Source: Gnomoniopsis sp. IMI 355080
Taxonomy: Eukaryota; Ascomycota; Sordariomycetes; Diaporthales; Gnomoniaceae
Length of the DNA stretch: 64,000 nt
Reading direction: 5' to 3'
Assembly: GCA_027946555.1 (NCBI GenBank)
Contig: JAPEVC010000027.1
Coordinates: 1-64,000, forward strand
Of this stretch, positions 43,952 to 56,765 are shown piece after piece. The notes under the pieces are model-generated. The model worked only from the letters and a program-made list of their open reading frames with translations, did not search any database and was not told the origin of the DNA. Both the position numbers and the translations under genes were made by a program. How positions within the stretch are numbered: position 1 is the stretch's first letter; the number at the start of each line of letters is the position of its first letter.

Positions 43952-45180
43952 ATGGCGAGCCACACACACCCAAAGCTCACCGTAGGCGAGATCTCAGGCC
44001 TGTTACGCGTCTTTCCTTTCGTTGCTACCACTATCGTTGCTTTTATTTGGACCAGCTCCTGGTTACAGTGGAAGAATGGCAACTTTGGCGGCAAGACATT
44101 GCGGAGGAACGCTGCCGCCAGCATCGGAACAACTATCAGTCTCCTAAGCCCCAGGCAGATTCGGGCCATGTTTGCTCACACGACAGGAGAGGCAATCGAG
44201 ATGTATTGCACAGCCCACGGACTTACTCATCGTACAAAGCTGGTGAAGAATGATGATGGGTTTCCGCCAGCCACGCTGCACTTTGTCGACTGCGAAATAG
44301 ATCGCAATGGCCCCATCCTGCTTTACTTTCAGTATGTACGCAAATCCACAAGCAATGTATGGGCAGCACTAATTTTTCTGTAGTGGCGGAGGTTTCATAG
44401 GTACGTCTCTCTTCATAGGGTCTGGGAAATCCCAACATTGCTAAAGTTGCATTCCATGCAGTACCACTCAGTTCGCCAGCATATGCTGTATCCTTAGCAC
44501 GAGCAGCCGGTGCCTCACTTGTCCTGCTCGAGTACACATTGGCACCGGAATGCGCCTATCCCGGCCAACTGTCCCAGTCCATCGCCGCTCTCCGATTAAT
44601 CCTTCAGTACCGCAATCCCTCCGAGATTATCATAGCGGGTGAGTCAGCTGGTGGCAACATTGCGCTGGCCATCATGGCTCATCTTCAGGAGCCTAAGAAT
44701 GGCATCTCGCCACTCATCGTACCAGAAAAGTTCAAGGGGCTGTTAGCGATCTCGCCCCGCACTGCAAACAAGCCCCAGGCGGACAGCTTCCGATACAACG
44801 GAGGAAAAGACTTCATGAACAAGAAGAGCCTCTGCGCTATCACTAAGACGTGGAAGCCTGCCGATGACGTCTGGGCGGCGCCAGTGCTTGCGAAGTCGGG
44901 GTTCTGGAATGGATTGAAGGCCGGCAGGGCGTTGCTAGTTGTCGGCGAGAACGAGGTATATAGGGATGACATATGTCACGTAGCAAATGTGATGGGTGCC
45001 ACAGAGAACACTGGGGTAGTCACGCTGAAAGGCACTTGGGAAAAGGCGACCAACCCAGCGGTGCAGCTGATTGTTTGCCCCGGGGAAATGCATTGTCAAG
45101 CCAGTTTGGATAAGAGCCTCGGGATCACGGATGGGCACATGACCCAAGGGATCGCGCGCTGGCTGTCAGGTTTTGGATGA
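43952..45180 (+). CDS. Alpha/beta hydrolase, HSL-type esterase with HGGG motif
   Basis: Predicted 371 residues in three exons: 43952-44331, 44384-44400 and 44462-45180 (introns 52 and 61 nt). The middle exon is 17 nt and encodes most of the oxyanion-hole motif HGGGFI (His127 split across the join). The nucleophile is Ser194 in GESAGGN; the likely acid is in VVGENEVYRDD and the His is His343 in PGEMHCQ. An N-terminal hydrophobic helix (about 14-38, LLRVFPFVATTIVAFIW) suggests a membrane-anchored enzyme, as for fungal steryl acetyl hydrolases (Say1) and arylacetamide deacetylase relatives. Substrate is not determined. The start ATG (MASHTHPKL) is preferred to an upstream in-frame one because it precedes the anchor as in relatives. 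Confidence 0.9.
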
Positions 45181-45364
45181 TGACTTAAGTGATGGGTATG
45201 ACTGATCATATTGCAAAGGCCAACTGTACATGACAGTCGCCACGGCCTGAAGGCGAGCAGCCTGTCAAGCAGACCGCGATAAGAAATAAATCAAAAACAA
45301 ACATGACATCCCGCCTCACGAAAAGAGAGCCTACGCACTGCGACGTCTCATACTCATGTGCTCG

Positions 45365-48300
45365 TTAACGAGACACGCCCTTGCCCTTCCCGCTACTATC
45401 TAGCGACGGAAAGCCTTCATCCACAATACCAAGTCCAACGTCCTCAGCTCTCTTCTGCTGCTCCTCGTCTTGTAGACTCAGGCTCAGAGCGAGCGCCAAA
45501 TCTTCGTCTTCGCCAAAGCTAGTCAAGACTGACGCTTTGGAAGATTGACCGTTTTGTGAAAACGGTGTGTGAGTCTGGCTCGAAATCCGCGAAGCTGGGG
45601 TGGATCGCTTGTTTTTTGGAGACCTATACTTGACTTGGAACTCGAGGTCGGTGGAGCTGTTTGCCGGAGGTGATTGGCCCATGTCATTCATGCCCTCCAT
45701 TAGCGATAGACGAAGTGCACGCTGAATTTGCAGCTCAAAGTCGTCGTCGTCGGCAGAAGCGGTGTGTACGACTGGTGGAGAGATACTAGGAAATGCGCTG
45801 CTGCCTGATTGACTAGGATTGGGTGTGACGGTGTCAAGGCTTCCTGAGGTGGATATGTTCTCTCCAATGTCAGCAGTGGAACCGGTATCGCTGGCACTCG
45901 TACGGCGCTGTTCATCCATTAGGAATGCTTCCTCAGAGATCATCTGCGCATATCTGATTGACTCTTCCTCAGTCAAACCCAGATCTACTCCGAAACGATT
46001 TCGTAGCCTTGCATCTTCACGTGCGCGATGTTCTCTTTCATTGCGTAGCTCGGCAGCTTCGGCAGCGATGTATCCCATTGTGTTGCCTTGGCGACGACTT
46101 GCGAGGCGGCCGTGGATATCCGAATGACGCAGGCGTCTCTTGCGTCCTACGATTTGTGCAGCTGAACTATATGTCCAATAGCGCACGAAGGTTCCAAAGC
46201 AAAGGACGCCCCGAAGTGAAGTTGCGTCTGGATCGAGAAAGATGGCAGAGCACGTAGAATAATCTGCTTGCCTTAGCACCGGATTTGCGTTCACGATGTG
46301 TCGTGGAGCTCTACCGGAGGACTTGGAACTCAGGGTTCGGATGGGCTCCAGAGTAGACGCCAAAGGATCCCAGGCTTGTACTAGGCCATCGCTACCCCCA
46401 CAGACAATATACAGAGCCGAGACTGCTAGACTGGAGATATCAGGCGAATCTGTCTGAATGACTGACATCGGTTCGACAATGTCGACAGATGTATCACGCA
46501 AATTCCAGACAATTACTTTGCCGTGATCCGTACCAACTCCAAACAGCCGAGCTCTGCGTCCCGGTATATCCCCTCTGCTCTGCTTGGAAGTCGGCGTGGT
46601 ATCACCATTTTTTTGTGTTTGTAAATCGCCGGTCAAAGGGTCCTCAAACGGCGTCGATAAGGCGTAGAGACTATTGTCCATAGCACATGAAGTAATGTCG
46701 GCCTTTCCCAGCTTCTTCAGTGACAACACCGAGGTGCGCCAATCTCCCCTTGAAGACACTACCGCCATCATTTCGCCAGTGCCGAAGGCTGGCGTGGGCG
46801 ATGACGACCCACTCGGAGCGGGCTTTTTATTGCCAGGACCGAAGATGGACGTAGTAGGGGCTGTAGACTCAGCGTTCGATACTAAGCCTACATCGGCCCC
46901 TTCGTTGTCGCAAACGTTGATCCTCACATGGCGAAGGATTTCGGTAGAATTGTCTTGATCTCGAAAACAACGTATAACAAGGATGATCTCCTCGCCAAAG
47001 TCCACCTCAACCTTCCGACGCATATCCCAGCCTTCACAAACCTTCCTAAAATGAGCTGGCTCATAACGTAGGAATTTCTCAATCTCACGGGCTTCAGCGA
47101 TGATCTGCTCTTTGCTCAATTGCATAGTATCGCAAGGTGACCGGGGAGAATAGGCACCGCGGACGGCATTCTTATCAAATTCGTCTGGGCGGGCGTGGCG
47201 ACGAGTAGACTCAACCAAGTCCCAATAGACAGAGCGGCCCGCCAGCCAGGCGGTTTTGGTGCTACCCAACTCCGTCCTGGCGGATTCTGTGGGAGGAGTC
47301 GGCGTCGCTGTTAAAACGAAGACTTCCCCAAGAGCGTTGACGGCACATGCCCAGATTCGGCCAAGAATTCTCCGCTTGCAGCTGTAGCTGTCATCAACCT
47401 TGAGCGAGATGATTGGTACACCTGGGCTCAGAACCCAACGAGCAGTCATTTCTCCAGCTTTGTAGCGAGGGCCGCTGGCATCGTGACCCAAGGCATAAGT
47501 AGTGACGACGCCAAGAGAAGAACCGACCATCATACCGACCATGTTCTGAGTCACCGTAGGAACCGTGGAAGATTTGGCAATCCAGAGGCTGCAGACCGAC
47601 TCAGTCAATTCTGGTATTTTTGGGACTTCAGGGGTCATGTCGATGATTGCGTTAGATAAGTCACCCAAGTATCGCCCGCGAACCTCGTTGATTGCGCGGA
47701 AAAATGGGCGGCCACCGGGAAACCCTTCCCCTCCGATCATACCATATAGCTGACTGACATCCATGATATTGTAGACAGCAGCTGGCCCATCTCCAAGCCC
47801 ATATGGCACCAAATTGGGAAACACTTCATCGAGTTGTGCGAAAGAGAATGGGTCATCGAGGCCCCATTTCTCCACTTTACCGTTGGACGGATCACTGACA
47901 GTAGACACACACAAATCTGCCGTGCCAACAATGACCTTGGGGCCTTTTTTGGTATTATCGAAGACGGCGTGTACATTGCTGACCATCCATGGTAGCTTCG
48001 AATTGTAGGTTAACACGGCGGTTGCCTTTTTGTTCGAGTGAGATCGTAAAGGGGCACCCGGGCCCCCCAAGCTTGTGCCAGGTTTTCCACGCGCAACACT
48101 ACGCAGCAGGCGTGTTCGGAGCAGGTACTCGCTCCGCCATGATGCTAAAGACGTCAAGCGGGTGAAGTGTCTGAACTCGGAGCGCACTCTGTTGTCGTCA
48201 TGATTGTCCCCACCACCGTCGAACGTCTTGCGGTGCGAGTCTCCCAGAACGTCTTGTCCGGGAAAGTAGCGCAAGAACGCCATTCTCCAAGCATGCGGCT

Positions 48301-48823
48301 CCGTTATCAGCGCGTAGAACCTCTTGGAGACAAGGGCAACAGATCCATGAGAGTCTGGATGGAGATGGGACATGATGTGTGTCAAGATTTCTAGGAAACG
48401 TCAATCGCGATGTTCAAATTTTCATGGCAAAGTTGGTACCTTACCATTAGGGAAGTCTGTCAGCCCGGGTCCCTGGAATAGAGAGCCAGATCGCTTTGTA
48501 ACCTTGAAGCCCACATTCTGTTGACCAGTAGGTGTAGCGGCATTTTCGTAGGCAGAAATTCGTTCGCCAGGAACTGGGGCGTGTCCCTCCTGAAGGCTCA
48601 GTCGTAGCAGTGTCTCGTCGAGCTCGGCCGCCATGACTCCCTGCGCCAAGCTCGGACCAGCAGCGAAGGAGCCACTGGACAGGCGGCGCGAGCGCGGCTG
48701 AGAGCAGCCATCGAGGGAGCTTGGTGCAGGCGGGTGAATGCCATCTTGGGTGGTCGGATTCGGAGACTCGGAGGCTTGGTTGGAAGGAACACTGGTTGAG
48801 CTGTCGATAGGCTTGTGTTGCAT
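45365..48823 (-). CDS. ufo1: F-box protein with WD40-like repeats and UIMs (Ufo1 type)
   Basis: Predicted 1134 residues in two exons, 48823-48445 and 48390-45365 (54-nt intron inside the F-box). Ufo1 is the substrate receptor of an SCF ubiquitin ligase that, in yeast, directs Ho endonuclease and other proteins to degradation with help of its ubiquitin-interacting motifs. The F-box spans about 119-165 (LTDFPNEILTHIMSHLHPDS, then VALVSKRFYALI). A large beta-propeller region follows, with VIVWNLRDTSVDI and LVQAWDPLAST as the clearest strands. UIM-type helices are near the C-terminus at about 1007-1026 (FELQIQRALRLSLMEG) and 1087-1104 (EDEDLALALSLSLQDEEQ); a UIM-like helix also lies before the F-box at about 66-80 (ELDETLLRLSLQEG). 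The start ATG gives MQHKPIDSS. Confidence 0.88.
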
Positions 48824-51800
48824 GGAAATCTGTAAAGCTTTGGAAAAGGGTCTTGTAACACTGTGCAGAGACAATATGCACAGTTCAATAAGGGTAGAGA
48901 AAGTTGAGAAACGCGTTGATGGGAGCCCGAGAAGTTTGTTTTGTCGCAAGAGTCGTTTTAATGACGTTGACCAGTCGATTCCCCGTTGCAAACGCTCGTC
49001 GTCCGCTGGATGAAGAGTAAGTAATTAGCGCGAAACTTATGTAAGCAACCTAGATAACTAGGTATTTAGATAGGTACACTTGTATCGTACTTCTATTACT
49101 CATGTAGGTACCGCATGTTTCGTCTTTCTGCAAGAATCTGGATTTCGTTTACTCTGCAATCCTCATGTGTCCCAGACATTAATGATATCAAGGAGACACA
49201 AATCCCCATGCACGAGCATTGTCCTGCTTGTGAATTGCTGGGACCGCCCCGTCGATGCTCATTCACTGTCTTGCAGGACGAACAAACTATGGCATGCCAA
49301 ATGCTCGACTCGCTTCTAGAGAGATACAAAAGGACGCTTCGCGTGGAGTCATAGACTCGCCAAAGATTCTTAAGCGCAGGTAGACTGGCTGCAGATGTCC
49401 TTGCTCCAAAGTACCGCGTTAACAGTAGGCATCGGTCACTCGACATGCCTGAGCCAAGTGAGGACGACAGAGTTTAGCTCTTCGACTTTGTCTGTTGCGT
49501 GAAGGATGGCCGAGCTAGGCACTTCAGAAGAGCACCAGCGATAATGAATGTTTTGAGCAGGGCCAGCAGCTCGCTTGCAGCCACAGCAGCGACGATATCG
49601 TTTGGTATTAATGATCAGGTCACCGGTGACCTGCACCATTGTATCATAGGAGTCGTCGCTGGGTCCGAAACTCGTCGCCGCACGATCCCCCAGGTCTTAA
49701 CCCAAGCTCGCTGGACCTGCAGCTGCTCTTAACCGACGCCGAACCAAATCAACCCCAATGACGCTATGTAGAGCTCCTGGCCATATACCAATTTACCGCC
49801 CTGCGAGTCGATTTCGCTCTACTTGGGCTATTGCTAGACACCTGAGCTCGCGTGAAATGATAAGCCGTACCCTTCCTATGCAGCCATAGAAAGATCGTTT
49901 GACGGTATATCCGTTGAGCAGAAGTCCCCAAGGGACGTCAATGCTGTCGCCATGGGCGCTCGCCAGACAAGGCGCACATTGGCAGTCTTGGCCACTGCAT
50001 CTACCCCAGTGTCGGCGAAACAGAGCTCGCCCTTGCTATTTAACGGTAAGAGTTGGCAACAGCTTTTTCGGGGGGTCGACATTGTTGGAAAATGAGTGCC
50101 TAACAGGTTGGCATCACGAATTTCTCTGAGTCTGAAGTCATGAACTTGACAACACCATTCCTACACCACCCATCATCTATTCATCAAGCCTGGAAGAAGG
50201 AGGTAAGATTACAAGACGGGCCATCGGCTGTAAGCTGTCTGCAATTGGAGCCTGCACCATTGGGGAGCACAAGGACATGCTCGTGAATGCCGAATTGTGA
50301 GGTGTTCTGCATCAGGGCAGGTGGGTTCGGTCCGTCAGTCAGATTGTTCACATAGACTGGGCGGAAGGCGGGCTTATTACAAATCAGATTTTCGAACATG
50401 GCTGAGGCAAAGAGATACTATCATATTGCTTGCCGATATATTGCTATGGGTGTATTTAAGGAATGCATGTTGAAACCCTGTCCATCCATTTCCAAAGAGG
50501 AATTTTTTTTCCGAAGTAAGGTTTCATCTCAATAAGATCTACTGTTTGTGTGAAGCTTCGTTCGTCTGCTTCTCGGAATGTTTGGGGGTGGCCTGTATTT
50601 CGAAAATGGGTACGCGAAGCTTGTCATTACGGCATAAAACACGTGTTATAGTTCGCAGGTCATTACTTATCGGACTTTTTAGGTGCTGACAGCATTCGAA
50701 ATAACGACCAATCAGACTTCGACCCAGTCTCTGGGGTCAACTGTCATCACGGAGTGAACCATTCCGGAGATTGGGAGGAAAATCTGGGAATAAACCGGCC
50801 TTGCTTGCGATTTGACTCGATATATCACCAGACTAGCGGTAGTGAAAAACATATGGGCTGAATGGGACTTGGTAAAACATCATCCTAACATCAAGTGCAA
50901 ACGCACTGGCCGCTCGCAGACAGCTATCTCCAGCCGCTGCCAGTCAGCCAGTGTCACCAAAAAGCCCCGTCTGATCGCTTTCGCTACCGACGCGACGGCA
51001 GTTGCGTGACGCCATGAGTCCGCTCGAGTCAGTTTTGAGGAGCCCCAGGGCAGAACATGACAGGATGGTAATTAACCGCTTTGGACCCAGTCCACTTTCC
51101 GGCAGCCCCTCCCTGCCCTCTCTCGCGTTGCATGATGGCGGCCATGCAATGAACTCACACGCCAGCCGCTCATTTGTGAGCTAACTAGTGGATCCATCGC
51201 GTTGTGCGGACTAGCACTTTTTTGCTTCTTGCTTGTTCACTTGTGCACCTAGGTATGAAAAGCAGCAACGAGATATTGACATGCGCTCAGTCGGAATGCG
51301 CTATTGGTGTTGGCATTGGCATTGGCATTGGCAAACAGATTGACTTTTTCCCTTGTGGCCCGGCAGTCCGGGATACGCGGGGGGGACGATTCCGTTCGAG
51401 AACAACGGGCCCTGTCCAGCGCACCGTGCCCACTTTGTCCCAAGAGAACGGGTGCCAGCATTCAAGGTTCTTCAGCATTCCGGCGCCCTGGGCCTGGGAT
51501 CGTGGGTGATCATACCGCTTTCAGTGGGGAACCGAGGCTTTGCCGTGGTGTGTGATTTGTGCAGACCGTCCTCCTCCAAGTGTGGTAAAGGCCCGCCGGG
51601 GTTTCCGGGACGCACACCATGTGCACCACATCCATTGGTCTCCATCGGACATGGTCTGTTCAATTTGAGGCGCCGGAAATGAGACCGCTGCGGCTGCGAT
51701 TCGACCACGGGGATGTCGAGATTGTGCCATGCAAGTCCACCAGTCCTGCCAGTGTTGCTCTCGAAGGAGGTGTGCTCGCGGAGCTAGGCTCATTCGACTA

Positions 51801-54189
51801 TGACGAGCTCTACCATGCTCAGGCCTCTTTTGAGCCATCATTTGATGACGTGCTGCGTTGCCATTTAAGTTGTTTTGGTATAAGCTACCAAGAAGGACTG
51901 CTCCCTGGTCTCCATCTGATGCTGGGACGAGTTTTGCGAGCTGAATCAGTGAGCCAGCCAGCTAGCCGGGCCAGCCTAGGTCAGGTATGTGGCCTTAGCT
52001 CAAAAGTGTCTAGAATGAGTCTAGGCATGTAGGTACCGGGAGCCAGGGCCGCCAGGCTGTGAGTGTGGTCCAAGGAAACGATGCACGGCCCTTTGTCTCA
52101 CAGTAAAATCAGGCCATATTGTGCACTAAGTAGTAGTCGAGAAACTTGAGGCGTTCTAGTGTCTTGCTATAGACGGAAAGCCACAGCGGCGGGGCGGCTC
52201 CTGTACATCGAGCGGGTTGCGGGTGCCAGAGTATCAGGCGGTGTTTGGACTGGTCCTATGTCTGGAACTTGATTGACGGAACGACAGAAACGCGAAAGAG
52301 TCAACGATTTTTTTTTGAAGGAATTGGTGTTGCCCCCCCAAAAAGGTAGCAGACAGCGTCGGCCAACGGCTCGAAGCGGCCGAGACAGTCAGAATGCCGT
52401 CGGCACCGTATGCATGTGTGCATGGGGCAGTCTGTGGGAACGATTGGCTTCTGCTTGATCCAGAACCATGGGTGTGGGAACCCCCCTTTCCCATCAAGGT
52501 GCTGACCGCCAGCAGTCAGAAGCGACCGCGCGCTGGCTGATGCAAGGCTATTAGCAAGCAGCTGGACCAAACACCGAGACTGGTCGGGATTTGGTCTAAC
52601 ACTGCACGACTTTTGGTAGTGGTGGGGTTTGGTTGCGGCGGCAGGACTGCCGGGAGGGTCAGCTATGTTGATCACTGGCCGTGCGTCTGTGCGAGCCCGC
52701 AGCGCTGGGAAATGCAGTGGAGTCCTTGTTCCCAGCGAGTCGGTGCTGCCCTGGTGTTTCAACACAGCTGCCACAAACGGCGGGAGACGGGGGGGCGGGG
52801 GGTCTCTGCAAAGATATCAAGGGTCAAGGGCAACACCCGAACTTGCCGTGGACCATCGACTGACACGACCCAGGCACCTTCCCATTGGAGAGCACTAGGG
52901 TTTTGGCCGTGTGGTTTACTGCGTAGTCCTGCAGATGGCTGGCCCTTGCTGCAACTCTGGTGTGATTGTGACGAAGCTTTTCTCGGGTTCCCAGCTCTGG
53001 CTCAGCACGAGTGTCCATAATCGTTACCACACTGGCCACATCACCCGAGTCTACTATAGGGCCAGAGGGGGGCGCCTGGGTTATGTCTACCTCATACCTA
53101 CTGCGTAATGGACGTGCATCTGCCTTTCTGAAATGAAAGGTCAATGCTGTCCAGTCGTAACTTGTGTCGCTCTCGACCCTCGCCGCCTGCTGGGCCTCTT
53201 CTCTCTTCTCAGGCTTGCGCTGGATGTCTCTGTTCTACCAGGTAGTCGCTCCAGACTACATATTACAACGCGTGGCACACCAGGATGGTTTTTCACCATA
53301 CCCAAAACAATCCACGGATACATGCTGGTAGCCAGATAGCCCACCTGCATCTGCACCTAACGTCTGATTCTGCATCCTATCTCGTTTTCGCGAGCTCGCT
53401 GATCTCTTCGATTTCCGCTAGGACAAATCGAGCGTTTTATCTCAGTGGCGACCCTGGGCGAGGGGGGGTCGGCGCGGACTGGTCTCGACCCGAACGCCCG
53501 GTAACAGGATTGTCTTTCCCTTCCGGCCCATCCCAACCTGCTTCTTCTTTCCTTTGTCGAGAATCCTCAAGTCAATCTGCACCCAATCTCAACCTCGTCA
53601 TGCGAAACTAAAGTCTCCCATCCACACCTCAACCACGGACGCACATACGAAGAGCCGGGAGGAATAATATTTGTGAAGAGAGCGCCAAGACGTCCTTTCC
53701 AATTCGAACGAAGTGAGGCTGTGAGGCGTCATTGCGCTGCAGCGAATCCAGGCACAACAGGTTCGCAGCTGGTACGCTGGCGTGTCAGAGGAATTGGCCA
53801 ATACCGGATTGACGTCTTTGTCCAACCGACAACAACATCGTAACTTTTAATTTGGTCGTGCCCAAACTCGAATTTCTGCTGCTCTGCAATTGGCGTCTCC
53901 GCGGACTCGTGGGCCTTGCAAAAGCTGTTCGTCACACCTCTCGGCTCGAGCTAGCAGCCGCACGCCCCGGACCCGCTCAACTAAGAACTCGTCTTTGTCC
54001 AGGCGCAACACCACTTCTTACAGTTTCCAAACGAAATCGAGCTGGCCGATCTGTTCTTACCACAATATTTGGCGTCGTTCGAGCCGTCCTCTGACCCCTT
54101 TGGCTTGCCCAAATATGCCATAGGAGCATCTTCCGGCACTGAACGGTTTCACTGTAATACAGCCTCTCCGCAACGCACGTTTCGTCAAC
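48824..54189. other. Gene-poor stretch of 5.4 kb
   Basis: No supportable protein gene. Open frames are many, short, overlapping on both strands, and domain-free. It holds a hexanucleotide repeat (51304-51333) and G-rich tracts near 52787-52803. It may include long leaders of ufo1 and of the zinc-binding protein gene, or non-coding transcripts. Confidence 0.4.
51304..51333 (+). repeat. (TTGGCA)n hexanucleotide repeat
   Basis: Five tandem hexamers, TTGGTG then four TTGGCA. Confidence 0.85.
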
Positions 54190-55445
54190 ATGACGGCATG
54201 GGCAGAAGGGCCGGCCGTGGACGGTCGGGATGAGAAGGGGAAGAGCGTCGGGAGGAGATTGTTGTCAAGAATGAGGACTGTCCTTAGGAGGCCCGAAACT
54301 TCCAAATCATCCGGAGTATTGTCACCATTACCCACAAATTCCGCGCCCACCGCTTCTACTCAAGCACAAACCAATACTAGGCGGACGATACCAGTCGCTG
54401 TGAATCCTCCCAGGTACGGTGCCCAAGTTGCCGGTCTCCCCGTAGGACCATACCGTCGTGGTATCCTTTCAACAAAGATCGACAAGATAGAATGCAAGAC
54501 CTCCTAGCTAACACAGATGGCAGGCAATCATCAGTCTCACCGGAAGCGCTTGCACTACCAGAAGTGGACGACAATCCTCCGATACATGAAGGAGAGAAGG
54601 TACCACGAGCTCAGATTTACACTGATCGCTTTCAGCAATTCCCAAAATCCCTGGGTCTATTTGAGATGGACCCGAGTGAGTGTTATCAAATGGAGGGACA
54701 TGTTTTCCGTGTCAACAAACCGGCATGCATGCGCGTCCACCGACAATGTCACCAATGCAACGGCGATATCAGCAAGACTGGCCGATGCGAAAACTGCAGT
54801 CATAATTACTGTCGCCAGTGTACGCGATACCCTCCTAAGCGAACCGAGGCTGAGATGATAGCAAACCGCGAGAGAAAGGCTGAAGTCTTGAGGGAAAGGT
54901 CGGCCAATCCCAGGATCTGGCCAGAGCCGAACTTCGACCCGCACGCGCCGGTGGTTGTGAGAAGGCCCGCAAAGCCTGAGCAGGAACTAGTGTACAAGAA
55001 AGTCAGACAGCGCGTGAGACGGACATGCTGTCAGTGTCTGAGTGTCCACGGGAAAGAGGTCATCTTTCGCGGCGGGGGACGGGATTGTTCCAATTGCCAA
55101 CATGTCCGGTGTACAGACTGTCCTCGAGACCCGTAAGTCTCCTTTACACGTTGTAGACTTTGACATCGAAATACTGACCAACGAAACTCTAGTCCCAAGA
55201 AAGACAAGTATCCATATGGCTATCCCGGGGATGCATTCGGCGCAAAATCGATACCGCACTACCGATGCCACGAGTGCTACGAAAAGTTCCCTCCTGGCGC
55301 TGACAACGGAACTGCATGCCAAAATTGCTCACATGGGAAGTGTGAAAACTGCGCAAGGATCAAGCCTCAGAAGGTCGAACCGGTCCCAGATCCCGAAGTG
55401 GTGAAGAGTGTACAGCAAAAGCTCGCGGCATTGAAAGTCTCCTGA
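54190..55445 (+). CDS. Triple CxxC zinc-binding protein, function unknown
   Basis: Predicted 372 residues in three exons: 54190-54413, 54491-55132 and 55193-55445 (introns 77 and 60 nt). The N-terminal 130 residues are basic and Ser/Pro/Thr-rich. Then come three related cysteine modules of the form CxxC...CxxC(x)H(x2-3)C(x)xC: CHQCNGDISKTGRCENC with NYCRQC; CCQCLSVHGKEVIF with RDCSNCQHVRCTDC; and CHECYEKFPPG with ACQNCSHGKCENC. Each could bind one or two zinc ions. The second intron separates the second from the third module. The C-terminus is a charged helix (EVVKSVQQKLAALKVS). Such proteins are frequent, usually uncharacterised, in filamentous ascomycetes; nucleic acid or protein binding is possible but not shown. 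Confidence 0.85.
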
Positions 55446-56765
55446 AAGAAACCGTCTATCCCGCATGTTCGTCAAAGAGGAAACTTCAGGCACACACTGC
55501 TGCACTGGATTCCATGCTCATCACTACTGTCAGTGGTCTCTTCATGGAGTATGAAAAATGTACTACGATAAACTCAGAAGGGTTTCGTCAATGATCTCAA
55601 GAGAGATCTCAAGAGAAGGCCCCTCCGGTGCAGACATGGCTTTTGGAGAAGCTCTCAGAGGACTGGTCCGCCTTGGACTTCGGACGACGCTACGCAACTG
55701 AAATTGATGGGCGACGTCTTGCGCCACAGTATCGCCTACGATTTTCACGACCCAACAAATTCCGGGGATAGGCATGGTTCAATTGGTCCTGAAGACCACA
55801 AAGCGTTGGCGGAGTGGGAGCTGCTGTGAGATAACGCGCCTCGATTAAAAATGTAAACAGGAGCAGGTCTAAATGCACCACACAATAGTCCGATGGCGCG
55901 CACAGAAGAATACAAGGAGTTGGGATCAGGAAAAGGAAGTCAAGATTTTGACAAATTTTGCAGATACCCCTTTTCCCCCATGGGGCTTATTAGCTAGTCG
56001 GGTGAATTATACTCGATTACCAACCAAAGCGTCTTCATCCGGCCTATTGATTCTCCTACTGAGATGTTCCGTATTTGCAATGCGCAAGCGCCACAGCTGC
56101 ATTGAGTGAGACATGCAGCCATGGTCTGAGTGTGTTTAGGCTTTCAACATTGTGAGTCTCAGGCTATACCAAGGCATCAGAAATTGTACCGGGTCTGAAC
56201 ACATGGAGGACTTAACAGACCCCCACACGTGGGCCATAGCCCCTATTCACAGGCCAGGAACACGATGGGTGGCCGACAAGAGATCTCCGCCCCCAATAGG
56301 ATCAGAGATATCGTTTCTGGCAAGCATCGCCACTACTGGTGTAACCCAAATTTGACGATCATGTGTACCTTTCGGGACATTGTCACCAATCTCGCAGTGA
56401 TTGTCTCAGCTATCAGTAAGCATGCGCCACGGTGTTCAAGAGTATTGGCCGTTCATGGCAGCATGGACGTTGCGCGCGTAGAGTGAGTGAGTAGATTGAT
56501 CTATTTGGATTAACAGGGTGTGGTCTGGAAATATGCATTGTTTGGCAAAGTAAGGCAATTACCTCGAACAAGACCTCTGTAATGATTATCTATGAACCCC
56601 TACCAAAGCAAGTGGCGCCACACAGAGACGGGTATCAACCGCTTCACAAGATCAAGTCCCTTGCCCATAAAACTTGTTCCCGTTGACATTCAACACCCCA
56701 CTCAGGATCGATACTACCCCATGCTTTGCCTCCACACCAAATCGCCAATCCACATGCCGTATCCT
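55446..56765. other. Tail-to-tail intergenic region
   Basis: About 1.3 kb between converging genes. Short domain-free open frames only; no repeat or RNA seen. Confidence 0.45.

Noticed and set aside
51619..52032. 137-codon plus-strand open frame in the gene-poor stretch
   Set aside because: No domain, overlapping antisense frames of similar size, and no clear splice partner.
52301..53020. Overlapping 157-codon minus and 135-codon plus open frames
   Set aside because: Both are domain-free in GC-rich sequence and exclude each other; probably chance.
54414..54510. Two separate overlapping genes at the start of the zinc-binding protein
   Set aside because: A 77-nt intron joins them in frame, giving one gene.
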